This document shows, one piece after another, positions 1 to 6,733 of a stretch of DNA of 9,039 bases. A program made the translations under genes and the position numbers. Source of the stretch: SIO4C1 sp039820425 (GTDB lineage: Bacteria > Cyanobacteriota > Cyanobacteriia > Phormidesmidales > Phormidesmidaceae); the NCBI GenBank assembly GCA_039820425.1, contig JBCBQD010000240.1:1-9039 (forward strand). The letters are read 5' to 3'. How positions within the stretch are numbered: position 1 is the first letter of the stretch; each line of letters begins with the position of its first letter. Under the pieces are notes generated by a model that worked only from the letters and a program-made list of their open reading frames with translations, ran no database searches and was not told the origin of the DNA.

Positions 1-2
1 GT

Positions 3-35
3 GAGTTGTTCAGCTTGGGCAATGGCATCGGGCTG
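3..35 (-). repeat. 33-bp inverted copy of transposase segment 198-230
   Basis: Bases 3-35 are the exact reverse complement of bases 198-230, which lie inside the transposase frame and encode QPDAIAQAEQL. Base 2 mismatches its partner (231) and base 1 pairs again with 232. The arms are 162 bp apart and the outer arm touches the window edge, so the full length of the inverted copy is unknown. Confidence 0.9.
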
Positions 36-197
36 TCCATCTATTAGAACATGTTGGCCAAGAAGCGGCTATTCGATTTCTTTGCCACCGAGATCAACAC
101 CGAGCAGGTGACTCGCTACACAGGACCGGGGCGTCCCAGTGCCAAGGACACCTCCGGCCAAATCATTGAACCTCAATTTCAGCTAAAATTTGAACGC

Positions 198-230
198 CAG
201 CCCGATGCCATTGCCCAAGCTGAACAACTC
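198..230 (+). repeat. Inner arm of the 33-bp inverted repeat
   Basis: This is the in-gene partner of the inverted copy at 3-35. It is part of the transposase reading frame, so this copy is the one in its native context. Confidence 0.9.
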
Positions 231-669
231 GCAGGATGGCGCATCTACGTCACCAACGTCAAGCTTGAACAGCTTTCGTTATCTCAAGCTGTGGCCTATT
301 ACCGAGACCAGTGGCAGCTCGAAAACGGCTTCCATCGCTTCAAACGAGGTCAACTCCCAGCCTTGCCCATCTTCTTGGCCAATGAAAACCGGATCATCGG
401 TTTGATGTTTTTACTCACCATTGCCCTGCGATGTTTCACACTGATTGAGTTTCAGGTTCGACGAGCACTACAAACACTACAGACTGACCTGGCTGGTCTC
501 TATGCGGGTAACCCCAAACGTAAAACCAATCGCCCCACTGCTGAGCAACTTCTGAAGGCTTTCGACGGGATTACGCTTTATCATCATCGGGATGGTACTT
601 CTGAAATCACCCCTCTCAATGACCTACAGCGTCGCATCTTGGCGCTGATGAAAATCCCTGAAACCATTT

Positions 670-1062
670 ATGAGCTGCCGGTCCAAACTTGATTTATTCC
701 AGATGTCGCTCAGAAATGAGCGAACCAGAAGTGATCCACGATTACAGCAAAATTTGCGGCAATCGTGGACAGTTATGCTTCGGTTTTATGGGTTGCAGTG
801 CTACGAAAGTGAAGAAGGAAAAGTCGCCGTCGATAAATCGGAAGACTATTCAACCCGGAAAAGTGAATGGGTATGTATGTTTGACCATAACTATCTTCGC
901 ATCACCCGAATATTGAAGTGCTTAATGATATTCGGCTTAAAAGATGAAGCGCAAGCATTTTATGACTGTTTGCGGCAAATCTACCAAGAGGATAGTGATC
1001 AGATTGGAGGTGAAACATTTGAGTATTGGACAAATGCGGTTAAAACTGGCGCGGTTGTCTAA
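670..1062 (+). pseudogene. OGFr-domain protein, N-terminally truncated remnant
   Basis: This frame (130 codons from the first ATG) carries the C-terminal half of the opioid-growth-factor-receptor conserved region (OGFr_N), a domain of unknown biochemical role also found in bacteria. Visible family features are LQQNLRQSW...MLRFYGL (residues 25-42), HNYLRITRILKCLMIFGL (residues 73-90) and the ending EAQAFYDCLRQIY...GGETFEYWTNAV. The usual N-terminal block, with its HDYIQWLFP-like motif, is missing. Residues 1 to about 18 show no homology I recognise and overlap the transposase end in another frame. Recognisable homology starts near 725-735, directly after the transposase stop, so insertion of the element or a later deletion probably removed the promoter and N-terminus. 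The remaining frame is undamaged up to TAA, suggesting a fairly recent break. The ATG at 670 is a frame opening, not a likely start. Confidence 0.72.
707..722 (+). other. Perfect hairpin with GAAA loop after transposase stop
   Basis: CGCTCA (707-712) and TGAGCG (717-722) are perfectly complementary around a GAAA loop, 14 nt after the transposase stop. The hairpin lies where the insertion-sequence end should be and where OGFr homology begins. It has no following T run, so it is not a standard intrinsic terminator. It may be part of the element's end or chance. Confidence 0.45.
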
Positions 1063-1128
1063 TAATTCCGTTGTAAAACCGACCATGTTGAGTCTTTTGA
1101 AGTTGCTAGTTGCGGGTGAGCAGTACCG

Positions 1129-2187
1129 TTATAAACCGCTCAAGCGCTCAATCCGTGACCCTAGTGCCCCATAATGCACCCCCGCTCGCTGTGCTGCAAT
1201 GACCCCAATCGCTTCCAGGTAAGATCTAACTTGCACAGCTTCAATACCCAACGCATTAGCCGACACTTCCATCTTCGTTTGATTATCGGCCACGGCAATG
1301 ATTGTCGCCTGGGTCTGACCAAAGCTCATCGAAGCGCTGCCCCCAAAGGCTGTGGCGGGCAAAATCACCGTATCCACCTGATCGGCTGTAATCATCTCAG
1401 AGGCTGACACCCCCTGCATCGCAAACTGAGGGGCGCGACTCAGCCCAGCCAAGACGCAGGGCAAAAAGGTATAGCCAATTTCCTCAGCCGCAGAGCGCGG
1501 CGAAATACTCGGATCTAACGGCAGTGGCATCAGGGCTGGCGCATGGGCGCAGGGAATCTGAAATGTGCGCACCACCAGATGGCTAATCACCGCCTCCGCG
1601 CCCGCTAGCGGGTCAACCCCCTGCCCCTGGCGGTAGTTTGTCAGCACTACACTGTCCTCATCGTCGGGGAACCGGGCGATCACCGCGATCGCACCCGCTC
1701 CCCCCTCCTTAATCAGTCGCTCCGCCCCCCGCAGCAGACTATCTGGGTTCTCAATCGTCCCCCAGGTCGCCCCAGAGGCTGCTTGTTTCAATGTCACCCC
1801 AAGGGGCGCATCGGTGACCACATAATCCGTCAAATCCAGCCCCAGCGTAGCCCGTGCTGCGTCCGCTGCTTGCAAATGTCGCCAGCGTAGGTCGTCCTCA
1901 ATCGCAGCATCCAACAACAGCCCGATCCGGTTTTGATGCACCGGCTTGAGCTGCCACTGCCCCGCTGCAAACTGGTCAAGGCCATAGCCCTCCACATAGT
2001 AAGCATTAGGCAGCGGCCAATAGAGTTGGGCACCGTTAAGCACGTTGGGGTGGGTGATCAGTCGGTCGGTGACCGTTGCGATCGCACGCGCCACCGGCAA
2101 TGCATCCCCGGCATACCCCCCGATCGCCGCCCCAATCCCCGTGGGGATGATCAAGACTGTTGTATGAAGTTTGGTGTGGGGTTTCAC
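1129..2187 (-). CDS. DUF3326 domain-containing protein
   Basis: This is a conserved protein of unknown function. Residues 9-80 (VLIIPTGIGAAIGGYAGDALPVARA...THPNVLNGAQLYWPLPNAYYVEGYGLDQF) match what I recall as the DUF3326 family, and the 352-residue length is about normal for it. Other clear blocks are HLQAADAARATLGL (about 104-117), a cysteine region TFLPCVLAGLSRAP and a Gly/Ser-rich stretch FGGSASMSFG (about 279-288). I see no signal peptide or membrane helix, so it is probably cytosolic. The start is GTG, whose last two bases form part of the TGA of the upstream 59-codon gene (GTGA overlap). No clear Shine-Dalgarno sequence precedes it, so translation is probably coupled to that gene. Two HIP1 octamers lie inside. 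No catalytic role can be assigned. Confidence 0.88.
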   Translation of the reverse strand: MKPHTKLHTTVLIIPTGIGAAIGGYAGDALPVARAIATVTDRLITHPNVLNGAQLYWPLPNAYYVEGYGLDQFAAGQWQLKPVHQNRIGLLLDAAIEDDLRWRHLQAADAARATLGLDLTDYVVTDAPLGVTLKQAASGATWGTIENPDSLLRGAERLIKEGGAGAIAVIARFPDDEDSVVLTNYRQGQGVDPLAGAEAVISHLVVRTFQIPCAHAPALMPLPLDPSISPRSAAEEIGYTFLPCVLAGLSRAPQFAMQGVSASEMITADQVDTVILPATAFGGSASMSFGQTQATIIAVADNQTKMEVSANALGIEAVQVRSYLEAIGVIAAQRAGVHYGALGSRIERLSGL

Positions 2188-2363
2188 GTCGTTTCAATCA
2201 TCACAACGGCTTCTACTTGGGCTGTATTTGCGCTCTCATCTACTCCCGTTACTGCCCAGCGCAAGGGCTCTCCTATCCGCCGCAGTTCTGCTTCAATCGC
2301 CTGTTGGAGCAGATCCGGTGATGCCTGTAGCGGTACCTTTGGCGTCACAAAAACCATCCGCAC
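2184..2363 (-). CDS. Small conserved-looking protein upstream of DUF3326, 59 aa
   Basis: This short gene reads VRMVFVTPKVPLQASPDLLQ at its start (first residue Met in the cell) and ends VEAVVMIETT. The GTG start at 2363 is preceded by AAGGGA 9 nt upstream; an ATG two codons later is the alternative. Its TGA overlaps the GTG start of the DUF3326 gene by four bases, which is strong evidence that the two are a co-translated pair. The predicted structure is a strand, an acidic helix (DLLQQAIEAELRRIG), then a strand pair (LRWAVTGVD...AQVEAVVMIE), the look of a small alpha/beta domain. I do not recognise a named family. From memory, similar small proteins precede DUF3326 genes in other cyanobacteria, but this needs a search. 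The two longer plus-strand frames opposite it (from 1933 and 2171) look like antisense shadows. Confidence 0.7.
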   Translation of the reverse strand: MRMVFVTPKVPLQASPDLLQQAIEAELRRIGEPLRWAVTGVDESANTAQVEAVVMIETT

Positions 2364-2432
2364 AAATTCAAATCCCTTGTCTTGATTAACACGTCTGATA
2401 GCCTGTTTCCCTCTACCCTATCTCCCCACTTT

Positions 2433-2459
2433 CTCTATCACCCAACCTCTATCACCCAA
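2433..2459 (+). repeat. 13-bp direct repeat CTCTATCACCCAA, two copies
   Basis: CTCTATCACCCAA occurs at 2433-2445 and 2447-2459, a 14-bp period. It sits in a strongly pyrimidine-rich plus strand (about 2400-2490) in the divergent region between the small minus-strand gene and hslO. It could be a decayed repeat or a protein site; nothing decides. Confidence 0.6.
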
Positions 2460-2497
2460 TACCCACTCCCCCCACCCCGCCTTTTATCTTCTCACCC

Positions 2498-2556
2498 TAG
2501 AATAGAAGTATTAAGAACTGTAAGGAAACCACTTTAAGGAACCATAGGTAATCACA
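2498..2556 (+). promoter_or_regulatory. Probable hslO promoter and leader
   Basis: TAGAAT at 2498-2503 differs from the -10 consensus by one base, and TATTAA at 2509-2514 is a second candidate; neither has a good -35 hexamer at the right spacing. The leader holds two similar motifs, TAAGGAAACC (2521-2530) and TAAGGAACC (2535-2543). AAGGA at 2536-2540 is rather far (16 nt) from the ATG, so TAGG at 2545-2548 may serve as a weak ribosome site. Confidence 0.35.
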
Positions 2557-3468
2557 ATGGCGGATCAGTTAATTAGGGCAACCGCAGCGGATGGGGGTAT
2601 TCGAGTTGTCGGGGCGATTACCACTCGACTAGTAGACATTGCTCGACAACGACACAACCTTTCCTATGTGGCTACGGCGGCGCTGGGGCGCACCATGACC
2701 GCCGGGTCACTGCTGGTGTCCAGTATGAAACACCCCAAGTCACGGGTAAATATCCGCGTCAAAGGCAAAGGCCCGCTGGGGGGCATTTTGGTTGATGCCG
2801 GTCTAGATGGCACCGTGCGTGGCTATGTTGATAACCCCTCGGTGGAGCTACCGCCTAATGACAAAGGCAAGCTCGATGTGGGGGGTGCTGTGGGGCGAGA
2901 GGGTTATGTCTATGTGGTTCGGGATATTGGCTATGGCTATCCTTACTCCAGCACAGTGGAGCTGGTCTCCGGCGAAATCGGTGACGACCTGACCCAGTAT
3001 TTGGTGAACTCTGAGCAAACCCCCTCGGCGCTGGTGTTGGGCGTCTTTGTCGGCGCAAATGGCGTAGAAGCCTCTGGTGGTTTACTATTGCAGGTCCTGC
3101 CAAAAGCTGCCAGGGATGAAGCCTTAGTGGCCCAGCTAGAATCTCGCCTATCGACTCTGACCGGGTTTACCCCGCTACTCAAAGCCCACAAAAGCCTGCC
3201 CCAGATTTTTGACGAACTGGTGGGGGACATGGGGTTAGAGGTTTTACCCGGCAATCAGCTACTGCAGTTCCAATGTCCCTGTACGCACAATCGTATGCTA
3301 GGCGCACTCAAACTCCTGGGCGAAGATGAGCTGCAAGACATGATCGAAACCGATGGCGGCGCGGAGGCTACCTGCCACTTTTGCAACGAGGTCTACCACA
3401 CTGACGGCGATGGTTTGGCAAGCCTGATTGAAGAATTGAAGGAAGAAAGGGCACAGCGTTCAGGCTGA
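2557..3468 (+). CDS. hslO: Redox-regulated chaperone Hsp33
   Basis: Hsp33 is a cytosolic holdase that is inactive when reduced and zinc-bound. It binds unfolding proteins when oxidation (peroxide with heat, or hypochlorite) forms disulfides in its C-terminal zinc site. At 303 residues it has the usual family length. The N-terminal substrate-binding domain is complete, starting DQLIRATAADGGIRVVGAITT and including GPLGGILVDAG..G.VRGYV. Residues 129-170 (PYSSTVELVSGEIGDDLTQYL..SEQTPSAL.LGVFV) are typical. The redox switch is intact: CPC at Cys240/Cys242 and CHFC at Cys273/Cys276, the CxC...CxxC zinc ligands. ATG at 2557 gives the canonical N-terminus. It is transcribed divergently from the small-ORF/DUF3326 pair and followed 76 bp later by the likely start of a Uma2-family gene. 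Nothing in it is unusual. Confidence 0.96.
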   Translation: MADQLIRATAADGGIRVVGAITTRLVDIARQRHNLSYVATAALGRTMTAGSLLVSSMKHPKSRVNIRVKGKGPLGGILVDAGLDGTVRGYVDNPSVELPPNDKGKLDVGGAVGREGYVYVVRDIGYGYPYSSTVELVSGEIGDDLTQYLVNSEQTPSALVLGVFVGANGVEASGGLLLQVLPKAARDEALVAQLESRLSTLTGFTPLLKAHKSLPQIFDELVGDMGLEVLPGNQLLQFQCPCTHNRMLGALKLLGEDELQDMIETDGGAEATCHFCNEVYHTDGDGLASLIEELKEERAQRSG

Positions 3469-3495
3469 TATTTCTCGAAAGGGTGTCCAGGTTAG

Positions 3496-3520
3496 TATTG
3501 AGATATCAATATTGGAATAT
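3496..3520 (+). promoter_or_regulatory. AT-rich overlapping palindromes upstream of the Uma2-family gene
   Basis: TATTGA-GATA-TCAATA (3496-3511) is a perfect 6-bp inverted repeat. It overlaps the 8-bp palindrome CAATATTG (3507-3514) and the inverted repeat ATATT-GG-AATAT (3509-3520). They lie 25-49 bp before the preferred ATG at 3545, where an operator or core promoter would be. AT-rich DNA forms such palindromes easily, so function is unproven. Confidence 0.3.
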
Positions 3521-3544
3521 CAACATTTCACGGAGCCTAAGCTA

Positions 3545-4102
3545 ATGACCCAGGCTCAGCTACGCTGGACCATCGATGATTTAGAAGGACTACCTGAGAA
3601 TAGCAACCGCTACGAAATCATTGATGGAGAGTTATATGTGACTCGTGCGCCCCATTGGAAACACCAAAGCGTGGCCGGGAGAGTGCATTCAAAACTGCTC
3701 ATTTGGTCAGGAGAAAGTGGCCTGGGAGAGCCTGTGATGACACCGGGGGTTATTTTCTCGGAATCTGATGCGGTGATTCCAGACGTCGTTTGGGTGAGAA
3801 GCGAAAGGCTAGATGCCCTTCTGGATGAGGCTGGGCATTTGACAGGTTCCCCTGATTTGGTGATCGAAGTTTTGTCTACGTCTAAGAAAGACAAAGATCA
3901 AGACCGTAAAACCAAGCTCAAACTCTACTCAGCCCAGGGTGTTCTGGAATATTGGATCTTTGACCATGAAAACCAAACCATCGAGATCTATCGACGAGAT
4001 TCTGGCGTGTTAACCCTTAGGATGACCTTATACGCCGAAGATACCTTGAGCAGCCCTTTACTGCCTGGTTTTACTTGCGCGGTGAATAATTTGTTTGGCT
4101 AA
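3545..4102 (+). CDS. Uma2 family (DUF820) PD-(D/E)XK nuclease-like protein
   Basis: Uma2/DUF820 proteins have a restriction-endonuclease-like fold and are present in many copies in cyanobacterial genomes; their cellular role is largely unknown. I chose ATG 3545 (MTQAQLRW, 185 codons) because GGAG at 3532-3535 sits 9 nt upstream. An in-frame ATG at 3512 would add 11 residues but has no ribosome site and falls in an AT-rich palindrome. Family blocks seen, numbered from 3545: RYEIIDGELYV (22-32), VIPDVVWV (78-85), SPDLVIEVLSTSKKDKD (102-118) with the conserved Asp and Glu, then KTKLKLYSAQGVLEYWIFD (122-140). The acidic residues and lysines expected of the nuclease core are all present, so it looks intact. 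It follows hslO in the same direction but has its own upstream AT-rich palindromic region. Confidence 0.88.
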   Translation: MTQAQLRWTIDDLEGLPENSNRYEIIDGELYVTRAPHWKHQSVAGRVHSKLLIWSGESGLGEPVMTPGVIFSESDAVIPDVVWVRSERLDALLDEAGHLTGSPDLVIEVLSTSKKDKDQDRKTKLKLYSAQGVLEYWIFDHENQTIEIYRRDSGVLTLRMTLYAEDTLSSPLLPGFTCAVNNLFG

Positions 4103-4158
4103 TGGATTTTGCTCTGCGAGTCTCGAGTGCGGCCCCGAAAAACTTGAAATCTCTGTCA

Positions 4159-4181
4159 GGTGGGTAGTGCCCACCCTACCC
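4159..4181. repeat. G/C hairpin repeat with two alternative stems
   Basis: GGTGGG (4159-4164) pairs with CCCACC (4170-4175) around a 5-nt loop. Alternatively GGGTAG (4162-4167) pairs with CTACCC (4176-4181). Such GGTGGGCA/TGCCCACCC-like hairpins are, as I recall, scattered between genes of many cyanobacteria. It lies between convergent genes (Uma2 and the sugar-acid kinase), where a two-way transcription end is needed. There is no T run, so it is not a textbook terminator. Confidence 0.55.
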
Positions 4182-4201
4182 CTTTACGAGATTCCCATTC
4201 C

Positions 4202-4232
4202 CCGCGTCCCCGCGTCCTCCCTTCTCCGCGTC
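4202..4232. repeat. CCGCGTCC short repeats, three copies
   Basis: CCGCGTCC occurs in tandem at 4202-4209 and 4210-4217, with a third partial copy CCGCGTC at 4226-4232. The surrounding 4190-4258 is almost purely pyrimidine on the plus strand. This resembles the short tandemly repeated sequences found between cyanobacterial genes. Together with the hairpin at 4159-4181 it accounts for most of the 158-bp gap 4103-4260. Confidence 0.6.
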
Positions 4233-4260
4233 TTTCTTCCTCCTCATCTCCCCCTGTGGC

Positions 4261-5592
4261 TTACATCCCCGCCAGCCGCTGATAAACCGTCGCCACTGCC
4301 CCCGCATCCCCCACATTGCCTGGAAACAGCACCACGGGTAGATTCGGAAACTGCGGATGATCGCCAGCCGTAATCACCACAGAGACCCCCGGTAACACCT
4401 GGCCTAGTAACCGAGCTGAGGTCAATGCTAAGCCTTTGCTTAGGGTGTCATTGGAGGTAATACCCCCTTTGCTGATCAAAAAGCCAATATCAGACGGCAG
4501 GTGACGCACAATCTCCATCAGCAGATTGGATACCGCTTCTCCAAAAGCCAGTCGGGTAGCGGTGTCAGCAAAGGTGAGTTCTTCACGACTGGTATAGATC
4601 ACTGGGGTTTGACCCTGTTGATAAATCCCATTGAGCTGACTTAAAGCCTGCTCAAGTAATTCACCCGTTGTCTCCGGGTTGTCCTTGATACGGGCGACGT
4701 TGATTTCAACCCCAGTTACGCTGGGGACCTGTAACAATTGGGCCAGCTGCTGGGTGGTTTTTTGGACATGGGAACCTACCAAGACCACCCCCGGTTTGCT
4801 GTTGCGCACGTATTGAGCCATCGCCTCTGCTGCCACGGGCTGGGGAGGCAGCGCTGCCAGAGAGGTCAGCAAGCTAGCCGCACTTCTAAAGAGAAAGCGT
4901 TTGCCTTGGGCGGCGGCGGTGAGTAAATCTTGGGAAAGGCCATCGAGATCGCTCTGGGTTTCAGCATCGACGGCAACGCAGACGTTGTCACTCAGCTGCA
5001 TCAGGCTATCGAGGCTGCCCTGACGTAACTTGTCTAGAGTGAATCGCGCTACCTGGTCCGCCGAGATCCGGCCTTGGGTTTTCTCCTCGACGTAGTCAGG
5101 CAAATAGCTATGGTGATAGCCAAAGACAGAATCCTTCGCGAACTCGGTCTCATGGGTGGGGGTTCTCACCCCGTTGGCGTCGATGTAGTGGGTGCTCTCG
5201 ACGGTGATGCGACCGCCTTCAAAAAAAGCAGGCACCATGAAATGGGCATCAAAGGGGCCGAGTTCGGCTGCGATCGCATCTGTCTCAATCGGATAGTGCC
5301 CCCGCAACGTTGAGTCTGAGCGGCTCACTACCAAAAATTCTGTGGTTTGGGTGTCTGTCAGGGCCTGCTTCAGATTTTGGCAAACTTCACGGGTAATCCG
5401 CTCCGCCTCGCCTGGGGTGAGCGATCGCGTATTGCTTAGCACAAAGAAAATCGGCGACTCATCCAGCAGACCCAGCTTTAAGGTGGCTACATCCCACTTG
5501 AGGAGCAAAAGGCAGCTGTGCACCGTTTGTGACCCGGTCGGATCATCATCCAGCACAATAATCTTGGGAAGACGCTCGGGAAGACGACTCAT
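4261..5592 (-). CDS. Four-carbon acid sugar kinase family protein (DUF1537 type)
   Basis: This family (OtnK, DtnK and relatives) phosphorylates four-carbon sugar acids such as 3-oxo-tetronate or D-threonate using ATP, in the cytosol. The N-terminal substrate domain shows LDDDPTGSQTVH (14-25) and SRSDSTLRGHYPIE (90-103). The C-terminal nucleotide domain shows VGSHVQKTTQQL (272-283), FLISKGGITSNDTL (371-384) and FPGNVGDAGAV (423-433). The 443-residue length is normal for the family, with both domains complete. ATG at 5592 has GAGGT (5603-5599) 6 nt upstream. Family kinases usually sit with an aldolase, isomerase or dehydrogenase of the same pathway; none is here, so the substrate cannot be inferred from context. 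Two HIP1 octamers lie inside. It is read towards the Uma2-family gene and is 85 bp downstream of the sulfotransferase-like gene. Confidence 0.92.
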   Translation of the reverse strand: MSRLPERLPKIIVLDDDPTGSQTVHSCLLLLKWDVATLKLGLLDESPIFFVLSNTRSLTPGEAERITREVCQNLKQALTDTQTTEFLVVSRSDSTLRGHYPIETDAIAAELGPFDAHFMVPAFFEGGRITVESTHYIDANGVRTPTHETEFAKDSVFGYHHSYLPDYVEEKTQGRISADQVARFTLDKLRQGSLDSLMQLSDNVCVAVDAETQSDLDGLSQDLLTAAAQGKRFLFRSAASLLTSLAALPPQPVAAEAMAQYVRNSKPGVVLVGSHVQKTTQQLAQLLQVPSVTGVEINVARIKDNPETTGELLEQALSQLNGIYQQGQTPVIYTSREELTFADTATRLAFGEAVSNLLMEIVRHLPSDIGFLISKGGITSNDTLSKGLALTSARLLGQVLPGVSVVITAGDHPQFPNLPVVLFPGNVGDAGAVATVYQRLAGM

Positions 5593-5677
5593 GATGATAC
5601 CTCGCTCAGACCAGCAACTATCTGCTTCTCAGTATCTCCCTTTTGGGCCGGGCCTCAGAATCTAGAATTACGCGCTT

Positions 5678-6733
5678 TTAGCTAGCCGCAAAACCCCAGG
5701 CCGGTTGCCCATCGTTGCCCAAACAGTCTGACCTCAGCGCCTCAGTGCCTTCAATCGGGCCAAATATTTTTTCAGAATACGCCCAAATTTCTTCGTTGGT
5801 CAGCGTCTGTCGATAGTGGGGATCGTTTGCAAAATGCTTCCAACGATGGGTCACATCCATGTGGGTGGCCTGCCCATTCATATTTTGGGCATCAAATGAG
5901 CTGCCGCCCCCCAAAGACCTTACTGTATTGAGCCCTGCATCAGAAAACGTCATATTGAGTTGCTCGGCCAGGGTTTGGCGGTAGGTGCGATCGCAAAACC
6001 AGCGATTGTAGTTAATACAAACTCGGTTGTGAGCCAGATGATCGGTCTCACCCACAAACTCTTTCGCGTATTGAAGCCATAGGTCAACCACATCTCGACG
6101 GCGTGGCTTAACCGCCACATAGCCCTTTTTAAGCCGACTTGCCAGGAGGTTGAAGGGGTCCCGCAGGATCAGCACGTCAAAACGCTGCTGGCTGCGTCCC
6201 ACATACAGGTCGTGGTAGTGCTCAAAACGACGACTTCCGACCTGGTCGAGTCCCCAATCTTCGTAGCTATGGATAAGACAGTCCCGTTTGACCAAATTGC
6301 CCTGGGCCTGACGTCGGTATGCCTCTACCATCTTGGCGTGTTCTCCAGGATGGTGATCGCTGAGGTTTTCACCCTTATACCGATAAGGATTTTCCCCTGC
6401 CTTCACGTTGTTAAGATGGCGAACCACGCCAGTGTGCTGTTGTTCTAACCAGGTGATGATGGCGTGGTTGCCAGTGCGGCGTAGGCCTACCACGCGAAGC
6501 TCTTTCTGATTTGTGATTTCCTGCACTGGCTGAGTCAGTTGCCGATAGGTATCTTCAACCCGATGCGAAACTGACCGCCGAAGCTGACGACTCATCCGGC
6601 GAGGGCGGTTGACCATCCGGCTCGGAACATTAATAAACATAAAATGACTACTGTTAGCGACAGCTCTGGCCAAAATGCTCAAGTCACCATCATACGCAAA
6701 TCGCTCATGGCGAGACAGCTTTTTAGCACACAT
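5678..6733 (-). CDS. Sulfotransferase-like P-loop protein
   Basis: This is probably a PAPS-dependent sulfotransferase or a relative. Numbered from the preferred start, LRVVGLRRTGNHAIITWL (79-96) fits the phosphosulfate-binding loop of the fold, with RRTGN in place of the usual R(S/T)GT. FDVLILRDPFNLLASRLKKG (185-204) fits the second nucleotide-binding motif (RDP...S). A C-terminal block SLGGGSSFDAQNMNGQ...HRWKHF...W.YSEKIFG resembles other bacterial members. I chose ATG 6733 (MCAKKLSRHERF, 351 codons) because AGGGGG lies 8 nt upstream; an in-frame GTG at 6763 would add 10 residues. The first 75 residues are very basic (RPRRMSRQLRRSVSHR) and match no domain I know. No membrane helix is seen. 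The acceptor substrate is unknown, and no glycan or lipid genes are adjacent. Confidence 0.7.
   Translation of the reverse strand: MCAKKLSRHERFAYDGDLSILARAVANSSHFMFINVPSRMVNRPRRMSRQLRRSVSHRVEDTYRQLTQPVQEITNQKELRVVGLRRTGNHAIITWLEQQHTGVVRHLNNVKAGENPYRYKGENLSDHHPGEHAKMVEAYRRQAQGNLVKRDCLIHSYEDWGLDQVGSRRFEHYHDLYVGRSQQRFDVLILRDPFNLLASRLKKGYVAVKPRRRDVVDLWLQYAKEFVGETDHLAHNRVCINYNRWFCDRTYRQTLAEQLNMTFSDAGLNTVRSLGGGSSFDAQNMNGQATHMDVTHRWKHFANDPHYRQTLTNEEIWAYSEKIFGPIEGTEALRSDCLGNDGQPAWGFAAS

Larger units (their letters stand above)
1..692 (+). pseudogene. IS4/IS1634-type transposase, C-terminal fragment
   Basis: This is the C-terminal third of a DDE transposase, the enzyme that cuts and joins insertion-sequence ends. 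The readable frame runs from about position 51 to TGA at 692 (213 codons); an in-frame TAG at 45-47 blocks it upstream. Residues 82-98 contain a YYRDQW..E..FHRFK stretch that matches the region carrying the catalytic Glu of the IS4 superfamily (E followed six residues later by K). A hydrophobic helix (IIGLMFLLTIALRCF) comes next, as is usual in IS1634-like enzymes. Family members are around 500 residues or more, so the domains carrying the first two catalytic Asp residues are absent here. The ATG at 51 is unlikely to be a natural start. Family placement is by recall of the motif pattern; the transposase identity is firm, the exact family less so. Confidence 0.75.

Noticed and set aside
689..1174. 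Plus-strand frames overlapping the OGFr remnant (689-916 and 944-1174)
   Set aside because: The OGFr motifs lie only in the frame that starts at 670; these are other-frame shadows.
1933..2389. Plus-strand open frames of 150 and 72 codons opposite the small-ORF/DUF3326 region
   Set aside because: They lie antisense to two genes with clear family or coupling evidence; their translations look low-complexity and match nothing I know.
2364..2556. Possible RNA gene or riboswitch upstream of hslO
   Set aside because: The stretch is pyrimidine-rich with a short direct repeat; I could find no strong stems or a tRNA-like shape.
2855..3254. Minus-strand frames inside hslO
   Set aside because: They are antisense to a complete, well-recognised Hsp33 gene and have Pro/Arg-rich composition typical of shadows.
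3512..4102. ATG 3512 as the start of the Uma2-family gene
   Set aside because: It lacks a ribosome site and sits in the AT-rich palindromes, whereas ATG 3545 has GGAG at good spacing and gives the usual family length.
4095..4373. Plus-strand 92-codon frame after the Uma2-family gene
   Set aside because: It is proline-rich, runs through the pyrimidine-rich repeat region and into the antisense of the kinase C-terminus; no ribosome site or family match.
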